Counted from the stretch's first letter, positions 10,330 through 23,560 are shown. The stretch is DNA of 64,000 nucleotides from Cinnamomum chago (GCA_038049695.1 CP142461.1:27473001-27537000), one strand, 5' to 3'. The notes: generated by a model from the sequence alone, not told the origin. Translations and numbers: made by a program.

Positions 10330-12048
10330 ATAGACTAACACCTTATTTCCTTCCTTTGGAATAGTCAAGTAAAATTAAGAACGAAAGACAATTCCACTAA
10401 TTAAAACCATGAACCATTTATACATTTTTCAAAAAGATAACGGGTGTAGTGTAGTGTTAGTAAGACTGTACCTACAACTAGAATTTAGATCCCCAAAATA
10501 TGGAAAAGAAAAAATTGTGATATGTTGAAGGTTTTCTAATAAAAGAAGATATAAACTAAGAGGACATGAATTGAAACATGCCATTTGGAGTCCAAAAAAG
10601 AAAAAAGAAAATCATAAAAATGTGGTAAACTAAAATGATGTAGTAACAACATTTTTCCTTGAAGCTTCTTTAAGTGCCTCCAATCGGGAATAAACCTACT
10701 CATATAAAGAAAACCAGTCAAAAAGAAAAAAGAATGTAATAAATGCATATATCAATGATATTTTAGGTACCTACTTCGAAACTACTCTTCAATCGGCAAG
10801 GCAATGGGCCGAGATAATACATCCTTCCACTTCCGATGGTCCGGCCTTCTTGGTACGTTCATAATCAAGTTATCTGAAACTCAAATCATATGACAACATA
10901 GGGGAAAAAGAAAAGAAATGATGAGGCAAGACAAAGAGACACGGCATTCCTAGGTGAGGTGGATGGTATGAGAGAGGGAAGGTGAAGAGTAAGGCATAGA
11001 GAGAAGGATTAAAGAAAACTTAATTATATAGTGAAAATCAAAGGAAAATAAAGGAGATTGATGTGGTAAAGGAAGCTTAATTAATTATATCGAGTTAATG
11101 AAAATTAAAGAGAAATTAAGGAGGCTCAAAGGAAGCTGAGGTGGCTTAAAGATGGTTGAGAATGCGGATTATTTTTATCAAAAATCCCATATGGCATTAT
11201 GAGAACTATTATGGGATGCCACATGGCCCCTCGAGCATCTCTCTCATTTGCTTTAGTATAAAATAGCGAAACAAAAAAGTAATAAGATTTTAAAATAGAG
11301 TTGTTTAAATCAATTGTAATAAAAAAATAACAACAGAGCAATCTTGAAAGTTGCATTTAAGCCTTAAAAAACAGGATAAGGTCCCAGGTCGTATTCCTTA
11401 ATAGAATTCAATTCCAATAAATTAATCTAGATGTTAACCTAAATCCAAAAATCAATCAATCACAAGAGAAAAGCCCTACTCGGAAAATCATATAACGTTA
11501 TAGGAGGCACGCGATTTTTTACGAGGAAAACCCTACTCAAGAAAAACCACGGGTCTTTCCGTATAGACCAACGGGTAACCAAACACTATAATAAAAAAGG
11601 TTACAAGAACACTCACAGAGCCTTTTACCCAGTTGGAACTCAACCTAAGGACCGTGATGGACTTGCTGACGACTCGCCGTTCACCTTCGTCGTGCTTGAG
11701 ATCACCACCTTGAATGCCTCTTCAAGGTGCTTCAGGGAAGAAGATGAATTGAATCTTCTTCAGCGTAGCACTCTTGCACAACATACTGGACCCGAACCCA
11801 TACCCGTTTTTAAATAACGGTTCGGGTTCCGATTCCGAATTCGGTTTTGACTTGGAACCTGTTTTGTTCGTTGCAGACACGGTTCTGATAAAAATACCCA
11901 TAATCTGATCCACCTAGAGAACTGGATCTCACTCAAAATTGGTTCTAATTTCTCTTCGGTTTTTTCAATTTTTTCTTAAATTAAGTATATCATTCAACTG
12001 ATAACAGTGCATCAAGTCTACTACCTCCAGCATTATACATAAAGATGT

Positions 12049-12082
<34 letters not shown>

Positions 12083-12921
12083 AACTCATTTAACTCATAT
12101 GCCGGGTCCACGGGTCGAAACCTATATGGACCCGAAACCGGAACCATTTATCAATCAGAACCGAAATTAGGTTCCGAACCTAGACCCATTAATGAATTGA
12201 AACCTAAAATAGTTTCCAAGCCCGGGTTTTTTCGGGTCAGAACTTTCGAGTAATTAGAGAATCAGATACCCATTTGCAACCCTAACTTCCACCCAAATTT
12301 TCTATAAGCTGGAGAAAGAGATATGACAATCATTGCCAAGAAAACTAAATTTTGTAATTATGCATTGAGGGCTGCTGAAGTCATTCCCTTACCGGATATG
12401 TTGCATTTTTCTCTTTGGGCTGCATTCTTTTGTTTCCAGCTGTGTAGTCTTTCCCTTGAACTCTGCCCTATTTCTTCCTCATGCTGTGATGAGTATTGAC
12501 AATCACAAAGTAGTGAATCCAGGACATGATATTCCTCTTAAGCAGATTCCGCATGTGAAAAAAGGACTCAAGGTTCACTATCAATCCAGAATTCCAAAAT
12601 CAACCTAAGATAGTACATTATCAATGTTAGTGCCCTATTCATCTAATGCAATTAGATGCTGCAACCTTGAACAGTGATGTTTCCCATCTATTCATTTATC
12701 ATATGCATCTGATCATACACAGATGAACACTTTGGTCTATGGTGGGTTTTCACCTTAAAGTGTGGCTGCATGTTCATGATAGAAGGTAACATTCCAATTC
12801 AATCATTACTAAAAATACATACCGAAGAAAGGGTATCACATACCACAAAATTTGTGGACCTTTGCATTACCGTTGACAATCATTACCTGTCAAAACTCAT
12901 CCCAACCAAGCTTACTTTGTC
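10330..12921. other. Long non-coding stretch with a TA microsatellite
   Basis: No supported gene. (TA)n lies at about 12053-12079. The part from 11470 to 12260 has phrases common in plant repeat DNA ('aaaaccctactcaagaaaaa', 'ggttacaagaacactcacag', repeated 'cgggttccgaacc'-type text) and may be a decayed LTR or other transposon. I found no clear ends or target duplication. Confidence 0.35.
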
Positions 12922-13106
12922 TAGGGTTCATTTGGATGCATGAGGAAAACCAGTTTTTTAAGAGCAAAAGAGAAGCCTCCTCAAAAACTACACAAATGAG
13001 GATTCCATGGAATTCATTTTAAAATCCTATGGTACAACCAAATGCAAAAGCCAACTCAGAATCTTCAGTTTCATGGAAGGATTCCACACATCCAAACGAG
13101 GGCTAA
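12922..13106. mobile_element. Possible MITE with 'GGGTTCATTTGGATG' ends
   Basis: The left end (AGGGTTCATTTGGATGCATG) and the reverse complement of the right end (AGCCCTCGTTTGGATGTGTG) form an imperfect inverted repeat around ~185 bp of AT-rich DNA. This is the shape of a hAT- or Harbinger-type MITE. The target duplication is unclear. Confidence 0.45.
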
Positions 13107-13261
13107 AGTACATTCATAATTTGTTTTTGCTTTCTTGAATCAAAATACATGGTGATTCAATATTTGCCTCCCCAAGTTGCAGACCTAAATTTCTTTGGGT
13201 GGCATAGTACATTCCATTTTCCTTCCCGAATCCACTACCATGCATCTTTTCTCTTTTCCTC

Positions 13262-13530
13262 ATTCATCGTCAAAACATTGTCCCAACTATGTTGGGTTCA
13301 GCTACGGGAATTTTTTTTCTCAATTCCAATCTATCTTGGGCCAAGTCCTCAAATAAGTTACACTTCACCATCGCTATTTTTACTACATCCATCAACGTTC
13401 TCTTTGGCCTACCCATTCCACTTGGTGGACCATCTACCTTCATAGCCAAACTTTTCCTTACCGGCATCGTTGCTAGCCTACGTTAGACATGCCCAAACCA
13501 TCTCAAATAGGTTTCTCTAATTTTATCCCC
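13262..13530 (-). pseudogene. RTE-type LINE, 3' end of reverse transcriptase ORF
   Basis: Read on the minus strand the sequence gives ETYLRWFGHV-stop-RRLATMPVR, then GMGRPKRTLMDVVKIAMVKC and LAQDRLELRKKIPVAEP, ending at 'ccaactatgttggg'. This matches the conserved C-terminus of plant RTE-clade non-LTR elements (LRWFGHV...GRPK.TW..V...D). Only the last ~90 codons are present, as expected for a 5'-truncated LINE copy, and there is at least one stop. Confidence 0.78.
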
Positions 13531-14858
13531 CTATAGTTTCTAAACTAAATATTAAATCAATCTTCATTATTTCTATTGTTCATGGTTCCAATCATTGCAC
13601 CGGCTTTGCCACTAGTTTCTGGTGAGAACAGACTTCTAGTATCAACTACAGCAATGTTTCTTATGCTCATATTCCTAGACTTGAATGTAGAAGCAGATTC
13701 ACTTGTAAAAGCTGGAGCTTTATATATAAGAGCTAGCCTGAGGAGATTCTTTATCTTGGCAATTTTCTTTATTTTCTTTCTTTAGCTGTTCGTTGTCTTA
13801 TTCATTGGCTATTTTATCATACAGTTTTCTAAATAGTTTAAGATCTATTTGTTTACTAAATTTGTTTACTAAGAATTGAATTCCTACAAGATTACTAAGC
13901 AATGCTTTTCTATCAATGGGACTAAGGGCATATTTGAAAACAGCTGTGGTTTCCACAGCTTGCAGAATCCAGTGGGTTTTTTTTTTTTTTTTCATGGACA
14001 TCTTCAGATGGGATGTGGAATTTACAATCTTTTTAGAACACTAATGGCAAGGAGGGCAGAGCACACATTATCCGCAGAAAATGTCAGAAGTCTGAACACT
14101 CTCCTTAGATTTTAAAATCCTCAAGATCACATGTTTTCACTGAAATTTTCGCACCAAACATTGGACTAACGCTGTGTAATGCAATAATTCTGCAATAGAG
14201 AGGAAAACCACCCTGATTTTCCATGTGGCTCGATTTCCACCATGGAAAAGACACTCTTTTTTATCAATTTTCCACAGCAGGAAGAAAAATGAAATCTGAT
14301 TGGTTTGGGGTAAGTCACGCAAATTTGCCCCAAGATTTCCATCAAACCCATGAGTTGGAACTCCAACTTCCTGCTTGGAACACAGCTAATGGCAAAAAAG
14401 CTGGTGTAATATGACCCATATTTCCATTTCCTCAAAGAAATCTAATCAATCATTTTTGTGGGTTGTACTGTTTAATAAGCAGTATCCAAATTCACTACGA
14501 TCCGTGCCAAATGGGGAATTTTCAATCCGAGTTTACCTCCTTATTCAAATAGAGAGATCGCTGGTCTGTGTTTAACAATTCACCGGTTACCCTGTAACAA
14601 ACTGACCCCAAACAAAAGCCCTCTAAATTTCTAACTGCAGAAGTTAGGGGCAAAATAACCTAAAGAATGACGATTTGGGGTACATCCAAAGGCACTCCTA
14701 ATCACATATTTCTGAGTCTAACATCTGCTCTGCAATCAAACAGACATCATATAAGTACGGAAAAAAAAAAAAAAAAAAAAGAAATTACAAGATAGAGAAC
14801 TCAAAAGGAGATTTGAAAAGAAGAAATAAAAATAATAACTACCTCGAAGTGTGATTCT
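13531..14858. other. Non-coding DNA, possibly 3' side of the small peptide gene
   Basis: Open frames overlap on both strands but none carries a recognisable domain. An A-run lies at 14760-14780. The part near 14780-14858 may be 3' UTR of the small minus-strand ORF next to it; there is no direct evidence. Confidence 0.35.
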
Positions 14859-15005
14859 CTAAGAGACGTTCTTTGCATTTTGCAAGAAAGCAGCAGAACA
14901 GAGAATGGCAGCTATGAAAGCGAAGATTCCCAATCCAAACATGAGAGAAATCCCTGCTAAAATCATGTCAATCAGAGACTGAAGGGAAATAATACCCATC
15001 AACAT
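14859..15005 (-). CDS. Small membrane peptide, 48 codons, unknown function
   Basis: A short minus-strand ORF, too short for the usual length cut-offs, starts at ATG 15005-15003 (a second ATG two codons later is equally possible) and ends at TAG 14861-14859. It reads MLMGIISLQSLIDMILAGIS, then a long hydrophobic run rich in G, A, I, L and F (FGLGIFAFIAAILCSAAF), then a short polar tail LQNAKNVS. One or two membrane helices are expected. The ~230 bp upstream on the same strand (15010-15240) is pyrimidine-rich like a plant 5' leader. The large element A begins only ~310 bp upstream, so it sits in or near the promoter. It could be a real small-protein gene or one exon of a larger gene. I do not recognise the family. 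Confidence 0.45.
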   Translation of the reverse strand: MLMGIISLQSLIDMILAGISLMFGLGIFAFIAAILCSAAFLQNAKNVS

Positions 15006-15317
15006 ATTGTAATTAAATTGTCTGTTCTTTCTCTAATGATAATCTCAGATTTGTAAAGAAGATGAGAGCAAAAGATTGATGGGGATTTTGTTTTGCAAGT
15101 GAAGAACGTGATCTCATGATTTCACTTGGAGACAGACAGGAGAGAAAGTAGAAGGAAAGATGGAAAAGTCAAAAAAGAGATGGAAATAAACGGAACAGAA
15201 GAAGAGGTCATGATTCGAGCAGAGGGTGCAGCTTGGCAGGACGTGTGTTTTACGAGAGGGATAAAGTCGTCAAAAACGTAATATCTAGGGAATTAAGTCG
15301 TCAAAACGTAGTATCTA

Positions 15318-16050
15318 GGGAATTTTACTAAAAAAAAGTATCCTTAAGGGCCCGTTTGGTAAATTTACTAATAAAGTCAAGTTAAGTTAAACATCCCATC
15401 AAAAACACTTTTTACAAACATTCCCTCCATCTTTTCCAAAAAAAGTCAAAAAGCAACTACATTTACTCACTAAAAGACAAAAAATCTACATTTCCCCATA
15501 CAAAAAGTCAAAAATATTCCATTCCAAACAACTAAAAACAAAATATCATCATAACTTATTTATATTTTATTCATTCTTTTCATTTCACTTCACTCCACTT
15601 TATTTTAAAAGTAAATTACCAAACGTGCCCTAAGTGTGTATTATCCCATTTTAAACACAAATACACAAAGATGGCCGTATTGGTGTTTGTACAATGTTTT
15701 TGGACGATTTTACCCTCTCTTGTGCGAACAACATCGTCATCTCATTCCCCCACCTTTTCATCCCTAATCGCCATATCCCACAGCATCCCATCAGCAGTTT
15801 TTCTCTCTTTCCCTCGTTGCATGTCTTGTCCCCTCCCTCCTCTCTCCTTCCCTCTCGCTCTGCACGAACATCCTTTTACTACGGAATGCAGATGTTCTCA
15901 ATGAAATCTCTGCTTCGCTCCTTCTGCAGCAAGGCCTTACGGCCATCATTCACCTCATTCCTCTTCAATCCCCCTTTCATTGCTGCAAACATGCCATCTC
16001 AAACCCATTTTTGTCTTCTGATCGGGCTCTGGAAGATGCTGTTCGCCTGA
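15318..16050 (+). repeat. Left terminal repeat and CT-rich leader of element A
   Basis: After removal of the MITE, the terminal sequence aligns with the reverse complement of the right end of element B: GGGAATTTTAC, an A-run, 'ccattttaaacacaa.tacac', 'ttggtg.t.gtac', 'ttggacg.tttaccc', '(a/g)acatcgtc'. A polypyrimidine stretch (about 15740-15870) follows, as in all four ends of elements A and B. It may act as promoter and 5' leader for cargo genes; that is inference. Confidence 0.72.
15348..15630. mobile_element. Harbinger-type MITE, 283 bp, TSD TAA
   Basis: The ends GGGCCCGTTTGGTAAATTTAC and GTAAATTACCAAACGTGCCC are inverted repeats. They are flanked on both sides by TAA (15345-15347, 15631-15633), the 3-bp target duplication of PIF/Harbinger elements. 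The interior is AT-rich and non-coding. It interrupts the terminal repeat of element A, so it is the younger insertion. Confidence 0.82.
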
Positions 16051-18029
16051 CCCTTTTTAGTACTTCAGCATCTCTGATTACACATGCATTTGCTGCCTTT
16101 CGTGCTTCATAGCTGTTTGGAATTCGGTTTCTCACTAGGAAACTTTCAGGCTCATGTGATTGCGAGGAGACTGTATTTGCCACCCATTTGGCAGCTGTGA
16201 GGTCCACTCATGTTTGATCAAAACCGTTAATGATGGGTAGATCCAAATCCAATGATATAAATCACTCTCGCTAGAGTGAGTGAAGTTGGGGACCGTGCAT
16301 GTTCAGGGATGGGGCATATGATGTGAAAGGGTGAGATCAACGATTAGGTGGGCCCCACACCTGGTGGTTAGAACAGTCACGACCTTATCATTTCTCTCCT
16401 TGCCGTTAGTTGTAATGCATTTGTTGTTTCATTGTTGGCTTTATTCTGTGAAATGAGCATGGAATCTGCTATAGTTGTTTTAAACTAAAATGACTTCAAT
16501 AGATGTTGTGGATGCTCAGATAGCAACAAAACTCATGGATTTTACAGGTTGTCATATTGTCTTCATCTTGTCTTTACATGCAAATCGATTTTCTTCTCTC
16601 AATTTCTATTCTTTGGGAATTTATTCTTATCTGGAACACCTTTTAATGGATTGATCTATTAAATTTTGATAAAGTCTCTATGGAAAAAATTACTGCAGAC
16701 TTTTTTTAATATAAATACTTAATCCGTTGTAGTGAGAAGTATGGACATAGAGGAATGCTAATTGCTAATCTTGTGTGTTTGCATCCCACATTCACTGATC
16801 GCCGTAAATTTGTAATTCTTTGACGAAACCATTTTTACTAAACCCTATCATCATCATCATCAAATGATTAGAAAGTCATTGTACCGTTAAATAGTAACTT
16901 TAGTATCACTTTCATCATCATCATCATGAGTCAGACCTTTTTGCCTTCTGCAGGATTTGAGGTCTTATAACTCGGCGCGGTGCGTCTTTTAGTTGCGAGA
17001 GTTACATATCGTTTAAGTTGGAAGTGTCGTCTGTATCAAGGCTCTGAAATAGTCTGATGAGCAAGTTAATGTTCCTAACTTACTTTGTTTTCTTGCCTTG
17101 TATTATTTCTTCATTAATTGAAGTGTAAAATTATATTGGTATGTTAGCCCTTTAAGATGGCTAAATTACAAACTCCGTTTTGTAAATATAGTCTCACTTC
17201 TGTGGATTTTATGATAGTTTTTTTAAACATTGAACTCCAACATAGAGTTATCTTACATAAATGATGTGTTGATGATGGAAACCTTGTATATGTTAAGACA
17301 AGAGCCTGTGCCGCAATTTGAAAGTCCTTATTATCACAGCCACAAGGTTGCAGGTTTGAGTCATCTTACCTTTCAGAAAAAAGAAAATGCATATGTTAAA
17401 CATGCATAAGTTATTGTTCTACAAAAACAGAAGTGGTTGAGCATTCATGTTTTTTCCATTCATCATAGGATTTATTTTATCTAGTAAGAATGTGGCATTT
17501 TCTATTAGTAATAAAGGAGTTTCTGTTTTATGGAAATTGTGAGACTCCTAGATACTTGAAAGGGAGGGACTCCATTGTACTCATCTCTCTCGACTTACTT
17601 TATTCACATTGATGCCTGTAAGAGCACTTTTGTGCGTGTTCACCTACAATTTTGAAGCAATTTAAATGCACCTAGGACATGATTTGGTCCTCCAAGCTTC
17701 ACTACATTGGAGAATGCCATTGGTGTTGGAAATGGGATACTAACCATGTCTTCCCTACCTACCATGAAACCTGATGTCTAGATGGTAACATCATAGTACT
17801 GGATCCTTTTGCAGTGATGAGGAAAAGTAGTGGGATGAAGGATGCCCTTGCCTATTGCCTCTTAACACTTGATAGAGTCTTGCAGGTGAGTTGTTAAGAA
17901 GAAGGATTGAGAACCAGTTGAAATGTATTCTTCCATCCGCTCAATCCAATTTTCCAAGAGGGTGAAGAAACCCAATCAATCATGTTGTAAGACTTTTCTG
18001 TGTCCGCCTTCAATACTATGCTTTAGTTT

Positions 18030-18150
18030 CTAGAAGGTTCGAACTATGGACAAAAGAGTTTGAACCTTTGGCTATCTGTAAATTGGCCTAGAAAGTGCAG
18101 AATTATTAGGTTCGAACTCTCAATGCGAGAGTTCGAACCTTTGGGCTGTC
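18030..18150. repeat. TTCGAA hairpin pair (outlier of the main arrays)
   Basis: The sequence contains GGTTCGAACT...AGTTTGAACC and then GGTTCGAACTCTC, a short loop and GAGAGTTCGAACC. It is followed by 'gggctgtctggaaaatggc', the reverse complement of the 'gccattttccag' spacer used in the arrays at 22-24.7 kb. Confidence 0.8.
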
Positions 18151-19524
18151 TGGAAAATGGCGCAAGAAGTGAACTTACAGTTTCGTGCCAACTCTCCTGA
18201 TGGGATAGCAAATCTTTGGCTGCTCCTCGAATTTCTTGTCTCTGTCCAAACAAAAATGCCTTAACTTGAATGATATCAATGGCATAACTGAAGTGAATAC
18301 GGCTCTTCCACGTCACAACCTGACCCCCCTTGCTAATTGATTTTAACTAATTTACTTAGTTTGTCGCAGTCTAGTTGTGATCTTCTCAAAATGCATAATG
18401 TGAGGCCTCATGTAGCATGACCTGACTGCACTTGCTATGTGGTCCATTCCTAGAGTGGTCTACTTGGACCCATCACACAACAATGCCGTGTGTTGTATAC
18501 ATCATTATGGATGTGATTTGGCTAAAATAGGGTGTATCTCATGATGATAGCTTTCACAATGATGAAAATACTAACCATTTGTGAATCTAACTAGGAACAG
18601 CCCCAACAAGACTTCTCACATACGCCTCAAACAAATATGCTCATATGGTTTCATTGACTAAAAGAACTTTAGGAGTTACTGTAAGGAGAAATTCAAAGTT
18701 TCTCAAATTCCTGTTATAAACTCTCATTTGGATTTTTTTTTTCTAAAATACATTTTAAAAGTTAAGAATTTATAAGATTTTTATAATTATTCCAACTGTT
18801 TGAGTATAACTAATTTTAATGATTTATTGAAATTCTTCTACTTTGACCGGGAATTCAAATAAAAAAAATTCTTCTCCTAAGTTATCAATTGAACCCCATT
18901 ATGCTACAATGTTAATCATTATTTATTATTATTCATACCATTTTGATGATTCATTTCTATTTTTTATATATTATTCTTGGAATATACTTGTATAACATGT
19001 ATCAATCAAAAATACAAATAAAAGATTAAGGGCTCGTAGAGTAGATTCTTCCATTTGTTATGTATTGAGGTAACCTGAATGACCTTGTTAAATTTTTGGA
19101 GTTAATTTCATATCTTGTGCTTAATGGAAACCTACAATTTCCCTATTAAACTCTTTACTATTTTTGGAGTGACTTCAATTTCTTATGATTTTAGGTATAA
19201 TTGTGTAGTTTCTTCCATCCCTTGGTTAGATGTAAATTGGCTTCTTTCAGTAGTGCTTTAAATCCCCCAAAAACTGGAATAGTTGGAATTATCTCTGAAG
19301 TTTCCAAAGAAGCCCTTACAAGTTGGTCAGAACCTATTTCCAAAACCTAACAAGTGTACCCATAACCTGACCATGCATGGTTAACTCAATGAAGTCTTTA
19401 CAAGTTGTTCTCTTAGCTTCTGGTTTTCATCAACATGAAACAGATAGCCATAACTTACAACTGAAAGGTGTGTAATGTTTGTCTTGTGTAATTCATTTAA
19501 GCTTTTTCTATGACAACTTGCGCC

Positions 19525-19630
19525 AAGTAAAGTAAAAGCTCAAGTGGTTAGTGACACCAAATGTCTCTGTAAGGGGGCAATATATAGTACATGACTTTGA
19601 GTCCTTCCAAGAACAAAAAAAGAGGAAAAA
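19525..19630 (+). mobile_element. tRNA-derived SINE-like sequence
   Basis: An A-box-like AGCTCAAGTGGTTAGTG is followed by a B-box-like 'tttgagtcc' about 65 bp on, and then an A-rich tail (19612-19630). This is the layout of tRNA-derived plant SINEs. The family was not identified. Confidence 0.5.
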
Positions 19631-20859
19631 CTATGAAGGAGTTGTTGTTGTTTTACTATGTTATTGTTATTGTTATTTTGAGTTTTAACTAGTCAAATAA
19701 AATTTACAAATCACAAAACATGTTATTGTTATTTATGGGAAACCTGGTTCAATGAATATTAACGTTCATTGAAAAAAAAACTAGTAATTTAACAATGTAT
19801 ATGTAAATTTTATTGGACTAGTTAACAACACATTCTAGTCCATTTAAAGGTTTGTGTATAGGTTTTCAAAGTATTGTGTCTAATTGGGAGGTTATGTCAT
19901 CAAACCTTCTTTAATCTTTGGAAACTTATTCTAGTTTGAAAAACTAATTGGTGCATTCCGAAGTTTCAGATTTACATAACTTGCTATACTCAAAGATCTT
20001 CTTGTCGAAAGATTTTCAATACATACCTTGAGAAGAATTGGAGTTCGATTGTATTGAATAATTTTCAATTGCTATTACGACATCAAAATTAATTGGAGTT
20101 TGATATGGAGTCATCGGTATTAGACTGCGAATAATTTTCTGCAGGAGTTGAAACCAAATTGGAAATGTTCTTGGACATGGTGGATATGACATTGTCTATA
20201 GGGGAAGCTGATTAATGGAATCGAAGTTGATGTAAATCAAATTTTAATGTGAGAATCTAAATGGTTGCAACCATTTATTGACTGATTTATACTTATTGGC
20301 TGATTTTAATGAGTTTCTGGAAGGTCTGTTTTAGTGGAATGGTAGCTTTAGAAACTAACCAGTGTATAGCTCTTTGTAAGTGTTCAAGAATGTCATGGAC
20401 CTGATGAACCACTTTGATATGGTTTGGATAAGTTGGTCTCTATGCCATTGAATGGTAGAGATCCTAACACATGAAATTTTCTAATTGATTAGTGAGATTC
20501 TTACAATTCAGCTTTGTGAATTGACACTTTTGGCAATAAGGTTGGATTTTTCTAGAATCAGATTTCCTTTTACATCCTTAATTACAAGATCTCTTTAGTA
20601 ACTCTCTCCATTGCTATTCGGACAACTGAGATGTTTGTGCAACTGTTTTACATGTTAAAGTTTCAACTTGTGGAGTCAGTTGCATTTTTCTAACATGTTT
20701 AATGTATCAATATCTTACTTGGATTCATATAAATGCCAATCACAGGTGTTCGCACGGGTTTATCAAAATCTGCCATTTGTTGGTCATTCATTCAGCCTGC
20801 ACAATTTTTATCATTTTTCTGTAGTAACAAACTCTAATGTTCTGTTAAATCCTTTTCAG

Positions 20860-20913
20860 GTTGCTGAGATGTACAACCATCCAAATAATCATGAGGATGA
20901 GGATGATGACTAA
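20860..20913 (+). pseudogene. Candidate terminal exon with acidic tail
   Basis: A strong acceptor (AAATCCTTTTCAG) precedes VAEMYNHPNNHEDEDDD-stop. Acidic D/E-rich C-termini are common in nuclear and chaperone proteins, but the family is not recognised. Its place inside element A suggests a captured host exon. The upstream exon partner was not found. Confidence 0.3.
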
Positions 20914-22015
20914 AGCATTCACAATTATATCAACTATTGAAGCAATATGGTTTCTATGTAGTTAGTAATGGCCTAAAAAATGCAAGTTAAACTTGATGAT
21001 TGCCTGCCTATCGTAAATGGAAGCAACTAATTACAGTTCCATGTTTTTGCCAACTTATTCACATGATCAAGCCAATGTGCATTAAGGTTTACTAGCAAAA
21101 ATATGGAGTCACAAATTTGTGGCAATACTATCCACCCGTTCCCTGCTCAGATGAGCAACCACGATGGGAATCATATCTCAGATTTGGAGGTCCTTTTCCA
21201 GTAAAACTATGACCATTGGATGGAAATTGTGTAACAAACTGTAAGCAATTCATGTTGTGTTGTGGCTTAAAATAGTAGTGTGGCTTTCTCGCAATAATTG
21301 GGAATGCAATGGAATTTTTTTCTTGATTGTGTTCTCATTCTGGGTGTTGTAATCAGCTCAATAAATTAACTTTTTTTTCTGATTGGGTTCTCTTTTTCGG
21401 TGTTGTAATCAGCAATTTTGAGTCCAGATGGTGTAATAGTAGTTATCTGAATCCTAGGTGTTACAGTGGGTGTTGATTTGGAGTGAGTTTTGCATGCTCT
21501 CTTAAATTCCATGGATAGGTTCCTTTTGGGAAACTAAGATGTACAATCACTAAATTGTGGGGTGATGGGATCCAATTCCTTCGAATTAACCATCCTTAGG
21601 TGGACTCCCATCAAATTGGCATGGCAATCAAGGGGTGGTGGTTGGATTGGAAGGTCTCATTCACACTACTGGGCAAAAAATCAGGCCAATAAATCTTAAA
21701 CATATCAATATGAGCAGCATCCATGAGTCTTTCGCATTGTATAAAGATAACATTTAAAAATTGAGGCCATCAACTTGCTGGATAACAAATTTGAGACTGA
21801 AATATCTAAAGGACGGTAACGATTTCGTTATTGGAATATTTGTAATTTGGTATTCTTGGTAACCTCCGTGAGTCTTTTTATTATTTATATGTCTCAATAT
21901 ATAATCAGGGTCAATCTCGTTGCTGGTTAGCAACAAAAGGGACATAAAACTCTAAAGATCGTAATGATATCATTATAAAAAACTTTACAGCAAAAACCAA
22001 GCCATTTTCCAGAGA

Positions 22016-22300
22016 GCCCAAAGGTTTGAACTCTCAAGAGGAGAGTTTGAACCTTCCTATAAGTGCACGCGCTGAGCCATTTTCCAGATAACCCAAAGGT
22101 TCGAACTCTCAAGAGGAGAGTTCGAACATTCCTATGGACGCACGCGTTGAGCCATTTTCCAGGGAACCCAAAGGTTCGAACTCTCAATATGAGTGTTCGA
22201 ACCTTCCTGTAACACACCCGCTGAGCCATTTTCCAGGGAGCCCAAAAGTTCGAACTCTCAAGAGGAGAGTTCGAACCTTACTGTTAAGTGCACGCGCTGA
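22016..22300. repeat. TTCGAA hairpin array I, four units
   Basis: Four units, each an inverted repeat such as AAGGTTCGAACTCTC-loop-GAGAGTTCGAACCTT, are joined by 'cctgtaa..cacgcgctgagc' and 'cattttccagggagccc'. Unit length is about 75 bp. Substitutions in one arm are often not mirrored in the other, so stems vary in quality. Confidence 0.9.
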
Positions 22301-23359
22301 GCCATTTTCATTGTTTATATATCTCAATTTATAGTCAAGATCAACCTTGTTGCTGGATAACAAATTGAGAGATAAAGCTCTAAAGGATCGTAACGATATC
22401 GTTATCAAAAAATCTAGAAATCACTAGTCTAGGTGAAATCCGTGAGCCTTTTCATTATTTATGTATCTACAAAAAAAAAAAACACTAGATTTTGGATTAG
22501 GGGGATGGCCAAAGATCATTCTAATCACATCATCTGGCCCTTCACTTTAGAGCCTTAAAGTTGGACGACGACTTTGTTTGTGAACCTCTTTCCTTTTCCG
22601 CAGTGATTCAATCATATGGTGGATATTTTGGGTGTTGGTCAGGCAAGACTTATGCTCTTAATGAACAAGATGACTTTTACTTTTAATATGCAGAAAAATA
22701 TACACGAGACATAGAGAAATCTGAAACGCTACCTCTGTTTTGTATTTTTTTTTCATTGATCAACTCATTGACAAAAGACTCCTTAAATAAAAGCAATGGC
22801 CTAACAAACAAGTACACCTATCAAACCAAAATGTTATGTGTGATGGTTCACTAGAATGGAAGCTTCTGATGTTTGGATTTTGTCGGTTATGGTCCTATAT
22901 AATTGAGGTGCCCATAGTTCGAACTGGGTGAAATCCGTGAACCTTGGTTGGGAGTACTCAAACCAAGCCATTTTCTAGAGGTGCCCATAGTTCGAACTCT
23001 CATCGTGAATCATCATTTTCCTCTTTTTATGGATGAGATATAACTTCAACTTGTCTTCAATAACTAGAGAAGAACTTATGAGTTATTCTACTTTAATGTA
23101 CATGAGCTCCTTTTACAGTAGATTCTCTTTTAAGGCCTCAACGTTTCTTATTAGTAGAAAATGTAAGTAAAGCAAACATATTTGCAAGAATATAAGTCAT
23201 TTCTCCAACCTGCAAGCAAGTTCCAGTAGAGCAACATCAATATCATAGGGCCATACAGATTGACTCTACATCAGGGAGCAACATCCCATCTTCCGTGGAT
23301 GACTCAGTGGCAAAACTACCTTTCAATTCTGCCCAAAACTTTCTGGCCAAATTCCAAAC

Positions 23360-23560
23360 AGCCAAAGGTTCAAACCCTCAAGAGGAGGGTTCGAACCTTT
23401 GAGGAGTGGAATCTTTGGGCCAAATTTCAGACAGGCCAAAGGTTCGAACCCTCAAGAAGAGGGTTCGAACCTTGCAGACCTGCACTTCCTGAGACAATTT
23501 CCAGAATATCCAAAGGTTCGAACCCTCAAGAGGAGGGTTTGAACCTTGCAGACCTTGCGA
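23360..23560. repeat. TTCGAA hairpin array II, three units
   Basis: Three units of the type AAAGGTTCGAACCCTC-AAGAG-GAGGGTTCGAACCTT. Spacers are related to those of array I but more diverged ('aatttccaga', 'ttgcagacctgc'). Confidence 0.88.

Larger units (their letters stand above)
16051..21749. other. Interior of element A, no recognised gene, exon-like pieces
   Basis: Mostly AT-rich with scattered splice-site-like sequences on the plus strand, such as an acceptor followed by 'gatttgaggtcttataactc' at 16955. The clearest candidate exon is at 20860-20913. SINE-like sequences occur near 17300-17395 and 19525-19630, and one hairpin pair at 18030-18150. The region may hold a captured multi-exon host gene, but I cannot assign one. 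Confidence 0.4.

Noticed and set aside
13149..13445. Plus-strand 98-codon frame at 13.15-13.45 kb as a gene
   Set aside because: It overlaps the RTE LINE tail, which is coding on the minus strand.
15348..15630. hAT-type MITE from the GGGCCCGTTTGG ends
   Set aside because: The flanking 8 bp do not match, whereas TAA on both sides does, which fits PIF/Harbinger better.
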